Assembly: GCA_003477345.1 (NCBI GenBank)
Contig: DMTG01000212.1
Coordinates: 1-9,684, forward strand
Origin: Succinivibrionaceae bacterium
Lineage (GTDB): Bacteria > Pseudomonadota > Gammaproteobacteria > Enterobacterales > Succinivibrionaceae
Direction of reading: 5' to 3'
DNA length: 9,684 bases
Positions 7,079 to 9,684 of this stretch are shown piece by piece (within the stretch, counting starts at the first letter, position 1; each line of letters starts with the position of its first letter). A program made the translations under genes and the position numbers. The notes beneath the pieces are model-generated. The model did not search any database. It worked only from the letters and a program-made list of their open reading frames with translations, and had not been told where the DNA came from.

Positions 7079-7444
7079 GGGGGCGTTTTTTCTGGTTTCG
7101 ACCGGAAGCATGGATTCCTAAGCGCATGTCGAGGTGCGGTCACCTCGTAAACAAGCCGTAAAAAAATAGTCGCAAACGACGAAACCTACGCATTAGCAGC
7201 TTAATAACCTGCTCGATGCCCTCGGCTCTAAGCCTTTCTAGTGACGCTTAGAAATCCGGGGTCGGTTTTTCACTAGATCGTGTGGACGCTCCGTCTGAAG
7301 CTGAAGCATTAAAGAATCCCCTCGGACTGGGCACATGGTGGCGTGGCTATCCGCAGCCGGTGTCGAGATTAAAGACAGCCTAAACATGTAGTGCTGAAGA
7401 TGAAGTCTTTTGGGACGAGGGTTCGATTCCCTCCGCCTCCACCA
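7079..7444 (+). ncRNA. ssrA: Transfer-messenger RNA (tmRNA)
   Basis: This 366-nt one-piece tmRNA acts both as an alanyl-tRNA and as a short mRNA to rescue ribosomes stalled on broken messages. The acceptor stem is GGGGGCG (7079-7085) with CGCCTCC (7434-7440), including one G-U pair at the third position. The discriminator A and an encoded CCA (7442-7444) follow. The T arm is a perfect GAGGG/CCCTC stem around TTCGATT (7417-7433). Conserved inner blocks are CTGGTTTCGACC near the 5' end, AAAAAATAGTCGCAAACGAC before the tag and GCATGTAGTGCTGAAGATG-like sequence near the 3' end. The tag reading frame is at 7172-7204. smpB is directly upstream. The 3' end is the attachment site of the island that follows; the gene itself is intact. 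Confidence 0.98.
7172..7204 (+). other. tmRNA tag-peptide reading frame
   Basis: The resume codon GCA (7172) opens a 10-codon frame, ANDETYALAA, ending with tandem TAA TAA. With the alanine carried by tmRNA itself the tag is AANDETYALAA. E. coli has AANDENYALAA, so the only change is Asn to Thr at residue 6. The ALAA end recognised by ClpXP and ClpAP is kept. Confidence 0.95.
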
Positions 7445-7450
7445 AAGCCT
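7428..7450. repeat. attL: ssrA-proximal copy of a 23-bp direct repeat
   Basis: These 23 bases cover the last T-loop base, the 3' half of the T arm, the acceptor strand and CCA of tmRNA, plus AAGCCT. They recur without a mismatch at 9389-9411. Identity starts inside the ssrA gene and ends 6 nt after it, as expected for a tyrosine-recombinase attachment core at an RNA gene 3' end. Flanking bases differ on both sides. Confidence 0.88.
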
Positions 7451-7502
7451 TTAACACCTTGATGCAGCATGAAGAGAGCTGTTTCAATTCTGTTTACTTG
7501 TG

Positions 7503-8957
7503 TTAATTTTCAAATAGCTGATCAATTGTTAATACATGAACAAAATCACCAAAATAATTTGTTTTTCTTAATCCATACGTTGTTATCAGTGTATTGTGAA
7601 TAGTTGCTCTTTTGGGTATTAGTTCTCGGAGAATTTTTTTTCGTCTTTCTAGAATTAAGTGGTAATCCTTATCAACTTCAAATTCGTCGTTGTAAAACTT
7701 TATCTCACACATGTGTACTACATTGTCTTTTCTTACAATTATTAAATCAATTTGTGTTCCTCGTGTGTTTTCATCTCCTCTTTTTGACCAGAGCGCTTCT
7801 GTTGTAGACACTCCTCCGATCTGCAGAGCCATTTTTATCTGGTGGATGTGATTCCAACAAACATTTTCAAAAGCATAGCCTTTCCAGGAAAGTACTCGAC
7901 TGGAGTCTTCTATGTTTATCCAGTCAATATTTCTGTTATCGCTACTCTTGTCTAAAAACGTTAAATAGAAATAAGAGAACGGGTCCACTAGTTTGTATAT
8001 TTCATCTCTTTTATTGTCACCAAATGATTTATATTTGATAATAAAATCTCCGGCAATTAAAGCGTTAAGCTGCCTTGATACTTCTCCGCTGTCTGTTACT
8101 CCTGTTATTTCAGACAATTCTTTTCTTGTTATGCCTTTATTTTTTGATGCTATTGCTTTTATGATTTGTTTAATAGGTTCTGCGTTTTTAAATAGTGAAG
8201 CAAACATTCGATTAAATTCATCTTTTAATGGAGCTTCATCTGCAAAGAAGATTTCATTGATGTTTTGAGCTAAACTTAATCTCTTATTGAAATACCTTAA
8301 ATAATAGGGAATACCACCAACCATCATGTATGCTTGGATTACATCATAACGAGACATACAGATCTCTTTTGATTTTAGAAATTGCTCGCATTCTCTAAGA
8401 GTGAATGGTTTAAGTTTTATTTCGAATGTGACTCTTCCATAAAGACCACCGTGATTGTTTATGATATTGGTGAGAATCCAGGAACTGGAACTTCCACAAA
8501 CAATTACCATAAGGTTCTTTCTGTGGCATGCCCACCCGTTCCAAAAAGCCTCGAAACCTGTCATAAATTTTGCTTTCGGAGTGTCTAGCCATTGCATTTC
8601 GTCTAAGAAAACAACAATTCTTTCATTGTCCTTATATTTTTCCATGAGAAGATCTTCAAGCATATAAAAGGCCTCTAGCCATGATTCAGGCGTTTTTTTC
8701 CCTTTATAGCCCTGCATAGTTAGTGATCTAAAAAAATGTGTTAGCTGATCTTTCATTAAATGTGCTTTTACATTCTCCTTTTCACTATCAATGGGAGATA
8801 ATCCTGCATGGCGAAAATTTAACCTGTCTCTAAATACTTCATCAATCAGGTATGTTTTGCCAACACGACGTCTACCATATAAAGCAATAAGTTCAGCATC
8901 TTCGCTATGATATAGCTCATTTAATTCTTTGATTTCTTTTTCTCTACCGATTAACAT
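7503..8957 (-). CDS. AAA family ATPase with winged-helix and PD-(D/E)XK nuclease-like (DUF234) domain
   Basis: This 484-residue protein belongs to the archaeal-type ATPase_2/DUF234 family. From the N-terminus it has MLIGREKEIKEL; Walker A GRRRVGKT (28-35); Walker B IVVFLDEMQWL (114-124); a sensor-like CGSSSSW (154-160); GGLYGRV with a candidate arginine finger (170-176); and MVGGIPYYL (212-220). A winged helix lies at about 262-325 (ITRKELSEITGV...EVSRQLNALIAGDFI). The C-terminal domain has D404 in QIDLII and E418-x-K420 in CEIKF, with E364 a possible third residue: the PD-(D/E)XK pattern. The family's function is not settled; it is often multicopy and linked to mobile DNA. ATG 8957 has AAAGGA about 8 bases upstream. 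It is the only convincing gene in the ssrA island and is transcribed toward ssrA. Possible roles are mobilisation, defence or maintenance of the island; none is shown. Confidence 0.9.
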   Translation of the reverse strand: MLIGREKEIKELNELYHSEDAELIALYGRRRVGKTYLIDEVFRDRLNFRHAGLSPIDSEKENVKAHLMKDQLTHFFRSLTMQGYKGKKTPESWLEAFYMLEDLLMEKYKDNERIVVFLDEMQWLDTPKAKFMTGFEAFWNGWACHRKNLMVIVCGSSSSWILTNIINNHGGLYGRVTFEIKLKPFTLRECEQFLKSKEICMSRYDVIQAYMMVGGIPYYLRYFNKRLSLAQNINEIFFADEAPLKDEFNRMFASLFKNAEPIKQIIKAIASKNKGITRKELSEITGVTDSGEVSRQLNALIAGDFIIKYKSFGDNKRDEIYKLVDPFSYFYLTFLDKSSDNRNIDWINIEDSSRVLSWKGYAFENVCWNHIHQIKMALQIGGVSTTEALWSKRGDENTRGTQIDLIIVRKDNVVHMCEIKFYNDEFEVDKDYHLILERRKKILRELIPKRATIHNTLITTYGLRKTNYFGDFVHVLTIDQLFEN

Positions 8958-8972
8958 TGCTTATCCTTTATT

Positions 8973-9020
8973 TATAATTTTCGGTGAAATGGAATTTTTG
9001 TCTTCTCATCGAAAATTATA
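8973..9020. repeat. 48-bp inverted-repeat unit 1
   Basis: The left arm TATAATTTTCGGTGA (8973-8987) and the right arm TCATCGAAAATTATA (9006-9020) are inverted copies with one mismatch in 15. The unit sits in the 5' region of the ATPase gene, ending 16 bases from the ATG. Its right arm supplies the TATAAT of the likely promoter, so a bound protein would block or shape transcription. Confidence 0.85.
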
Positions 9021-9068
9021 ATTAAAAGAATTCTCTTTTTCCACTTGTATCTAATTATAATTTTCGAT
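9008..9068. repeat. 17-bp perfect inverted repeat linking units 1 and 2
   Basis: ATCGAAAATTATAATTA (9008-9024) is the exact reverse complement of 9052-9068, with 27 bases between. It is formed by the right arm of unit 1 and the left arm of unit 2, each extended outward by ATTA/TAAT. The site can therefore fold or be bound in two alternative ways: within each unit or across units. Confidence 0.8.
9015..9043 (-). promoter_or_regulatory. Probable promoter of the ATPase gene
   Basis: On the minus strand TGGAAA (9043-9038), a 17-bp spacer and a perfect TATAAT (9020-9015) are followed by a start near 9008, about 50 nt before the ATG. The -10 lies inside the right arm of repeat unit 1, consistent with control through the repeat (inference). 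Confidence 0.5.
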
Positions 9069-9103
9069 AAAAATACTTTTTTATAACTTCATCGAAAATT
9101 ATA
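9056..9103. repeat. 48-bp inverted-repeat unit 2
   Basis: The left arm TATAATTTTCGATAA (9056-9070) and the right arm TCATCGAAAATTATA (9089-9103) differ at one of 15 pairs. Arm spacing and total length equal those of unit 1, while the 18 bases between the arms are unrelated, so the arms and not the centre are conserved. Confidence 0.85.
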
Positions 9104-9215
9104 GATGTATGATATGCCGTTTTATGCGACTAAAAAATCTTTTAAGATGAGATGATAACAGTATGTTTACTTGTTAATGCAATATTGAGGGATATTATTG
9201 AGAAAAATAGTAAAT

Positions 9216-9263
9216 TAAAGTTTTCGATAAGATGTGTGATTTACTATTTCATCGAAAAATATA
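9216..9263. repeat. 48-bp inverted-repeat unit 3 (degenerate)
   Basis: The left arm TAAAGTTTTCGATAA (9216-9230) and the right arm TCATCGAAAAATATA (9249-9263) pair at 12 of 15 positions. The core TTTTCGAT / ATCGAAAA and the 33-bp arm-to-arm offset are the same as in units 1 and 2. It lies 112 bp beyond unit 2. Confidence 0.75.
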
Positions 9264-9388
9264 AATTTGTAATCTACTCGGAATTTCCGTTTTATAGCAA
9301 TATGTCCTGCTTGGTGGTGTTTTATTCTGTAGTTTTTTGTAGTGTTTTTATATTTAATTGATTTATAAACAAATTTTACAGTAATTTA

Positions 9389-9411
9389 TCCCTCCGCCTC
9401 CACCAAAGCCT
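9389..9411. repeat. attR: distal copy of the ssrA 3'-end repeat
   Basis: An exact 23-bp copy of 7428-7450, holding the last 17 nt of tmRNA including CCA and then AAGCCT. It is an orphan fragment with no tmRNA sequence before it, so it marks the far edge of the island. DNA from 9412 on is either the original chromosome downstream of ssrA or the next element in an array. Confidence 0.88.
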
Positions 9412-9465
9412 AACTTCCTGCCTTTTTTAAAAACTTTGCTTTTTTTGTTGAGATACTAGTATAAC

Positions 9466-9483
9466 ATTCGCTAAATTCGTTAA
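9466..9483. repeat. Tandem 9-bp repeat near the IS630-type left end
   Basis: ATTCGCTAA is followed directly by ATTCGTTAA, differing at one base. It is close to a 10-bp palindrome ATACTAGTAT (9453-9462) and about 60-75 bases before the transposase ATG. This is where the terminal and subterminal transposase-binding sequence of an IS630 element would lie. The right end of the element is outside the window, so the true boundary cannot be set. Confidence 0.4.
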
Positions 9484-9509
9484 CTAATTTTTAACTATCG
9501 TGATATAAT
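9480..9509 (+). promoter_or_regulatory. Promoter of the IS630-type transposase
   Basis: TTAACT (9480-9485; four of six matches), an 18-bp spacer and a perfect TATAAT (9504-9509) preceded by TGA form an extended -10 promoter. The start near 9516 gives a leader of about 26 nt. Confidence 0.6.
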
Positions 9510-9541
9510 ACCTCTATACTGTAAATATAAGGGGTATTCTT

Positions 9542-9684
9542 ATGGCACGACCTAAAAAGTTTCTCAAAACATTATCTGAGGAAGAGTTAATAAAAATCAA
9601 AGAGCTCTCAAACTCCAGAACAGAAGAAGTAAGAAAAGTTCAAAGAGCAAAAATTATACTTCTTGCTTCTCAAGGTAAATCTAA
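9542..9684 (+). CDS. IS630-family transposase, N-terminal fragment (cut by window end)
   Basis: From ATG 9542 the frame stays open to the window end (47 complete codons): MARPKKFLKTLSEEEL, then IKIKELSNSRTEEVRKVQRAKIILLASQGKS. The basic start, the pattern of a helix-turn-helix opening and the R.VQRAKIILLAS.GKS segment are typical of the DNA-binding N-terminus of IS630-family transposases. These have a DDE catalytic domain and insert at TA dinucleotides. AGGGG (9530-9534) lies seven bases before the ATG. The catalytic domain is outside the window, so it is unknown whether the gene is intact. It lies 130 bp past attR. Confidence 0.8.
   Translation, partial: MARPKKFLKTLSEEELIKIKELSNSRTEEVRKVQRAKIILLASQGKS

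Larger units (their letters stand above)
7428..9411. mobile_element. Small ssrA-integrated genomic island (1961 bp repeat to repeat)
   Basis: The region is bounded by perfect 23-bp direct repeats of the ssrA 3' end. Its content is visibly more AT-rich than the genes to its left, most strongly from 8958 to 9388. It carries one long minus-strand gene (an AAA ATPase with a nuclease-like domain), three 48-bp inverted-repeat units, and no integrase, excisionase or transposase. ssrA is a classic integration site for tyrosine-recombinase islands and phages. The ssrA copy at the left is whole and the right copy is only the 17-nt tail, so the incoming element rebuilt the gene. It may be a satellite mobilised in trans, a deletion remnant of a larger island, or the first unit of a tandem array continuing beyond the window. 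Confidence 0.8.
8958..9541. other. Gene-free, AT-rich regulatory and boundary region
   Basis: These 584 bases between the ATPase start and the transposase start hold no convincing gene. From left to right they contain three 48-bp inverted-repeat units, the probable ATPase promoter, an unremarkable AT-rich stretch (9264-9388), the attR repeat, a T-rich stretch (9421-9446), and the likely end and promoter of an IS630-type element. A 69-codon frame at 9152-9361 lacks a ribosome-binding site, overlaps a repeat unit and has a biased composition, so it is not annotated as a gene. Confidence 0.75.

Noticed and set aside
7451..7506. TTAACAC/GTGTTAA inverted repeat just inside attL as a terminator or integrase arm site
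   Set aside because: The 7-bp arms are 42 bases apart, no T tract suits either gene end well, and no matching motif is found inside attR.
8973..9263. CRISPR array
   Set aside because: Only three units, unevenly spaced (35 and 112 bp between them), each itself an inverted pair with variable centre, and no cas genes.
9152..9361. 69-codon plus-strand reading frame as a small membrane protein
   Set aside because: No ribosome-binding site, it runs through repeat unit 3, and the residue mix (I, F, Y, V, C, S) is what AT-rich DNA gives by chance.
9389..9411. A separate tRNA gene
   Set aside because: It is only the 17-nt tail of tmRNA with no 5' half, D arm or anticodon arm; it is an attachment-site copy.

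Overview
This window looks like a host-adapted, flagellated gammaproteobacterium. The tmRNA, the SmpB protein and the proteolysis tag (AANDETYALAA, one residue from the E. coli tag) are clearly gammaproteobacterial. The mix of KduI, a polar-type flagellin, a chemoreceptor, DUF234-type ATPases and IS630 would suit the Aeromonadales, perhaps Succinivibrionaceae, but that placement is inference.

Left part (1-3412), metabolism and transport. The window opens in the last 55 codons of kduI (uronate isomerase), closed by a strong terminator. Facing it on the minus strand is a two-gene operon: an MFS sugar-porter-like transporter followed 11 bp later by a DraG-type ADP-ribosylglycohydrolase. A GNAT acetyltransferase is divergent from this operon.

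Middle part (3413-6512), motility. A flagellin gene and a two-TM methyl-accepting chemotaxis protein lie in tandem on the minus strand. The flagellin has two cysteines and a sigma-54-like promoter.

Right part (6513-7444), ribosome rescue. smpB and ssrA (tmRNA) are adjacent on the plus strand, each with a good sigma-70 promoter. Their products act together to release stalled ribosomes and tag the nascent chain for proteolysis.

Island (7428-9411). The last 17 nt of ssrA plus 6 nt beyond are repeated exactly, 1961 bp downstream. This marks a very small, AT-rich integrative island inserted at the 3' end of ssrA. Its only convincing gene encodes an AAA ATPase with a winged-helix domain and a C-terminal PD-(D/E)XK nuclease-like domain. 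Upstream of that gene are three inverted-repeat units, each exactly 48 bp, whose arms follow TATAATTTTCGATGA. The arms carry -10-like hexamers and overlap the likely promoter. No integrase is visible inside the island. The ATPase-nuclease plus its 48-bp sites, packaged in a 2-kb ssrA island, is the best candidate here for an undescribed system.

Far right (9412-9684). Chromosomal or neighbouring-island DNA continues into the start of an IS630-family transposase that runs off the window.
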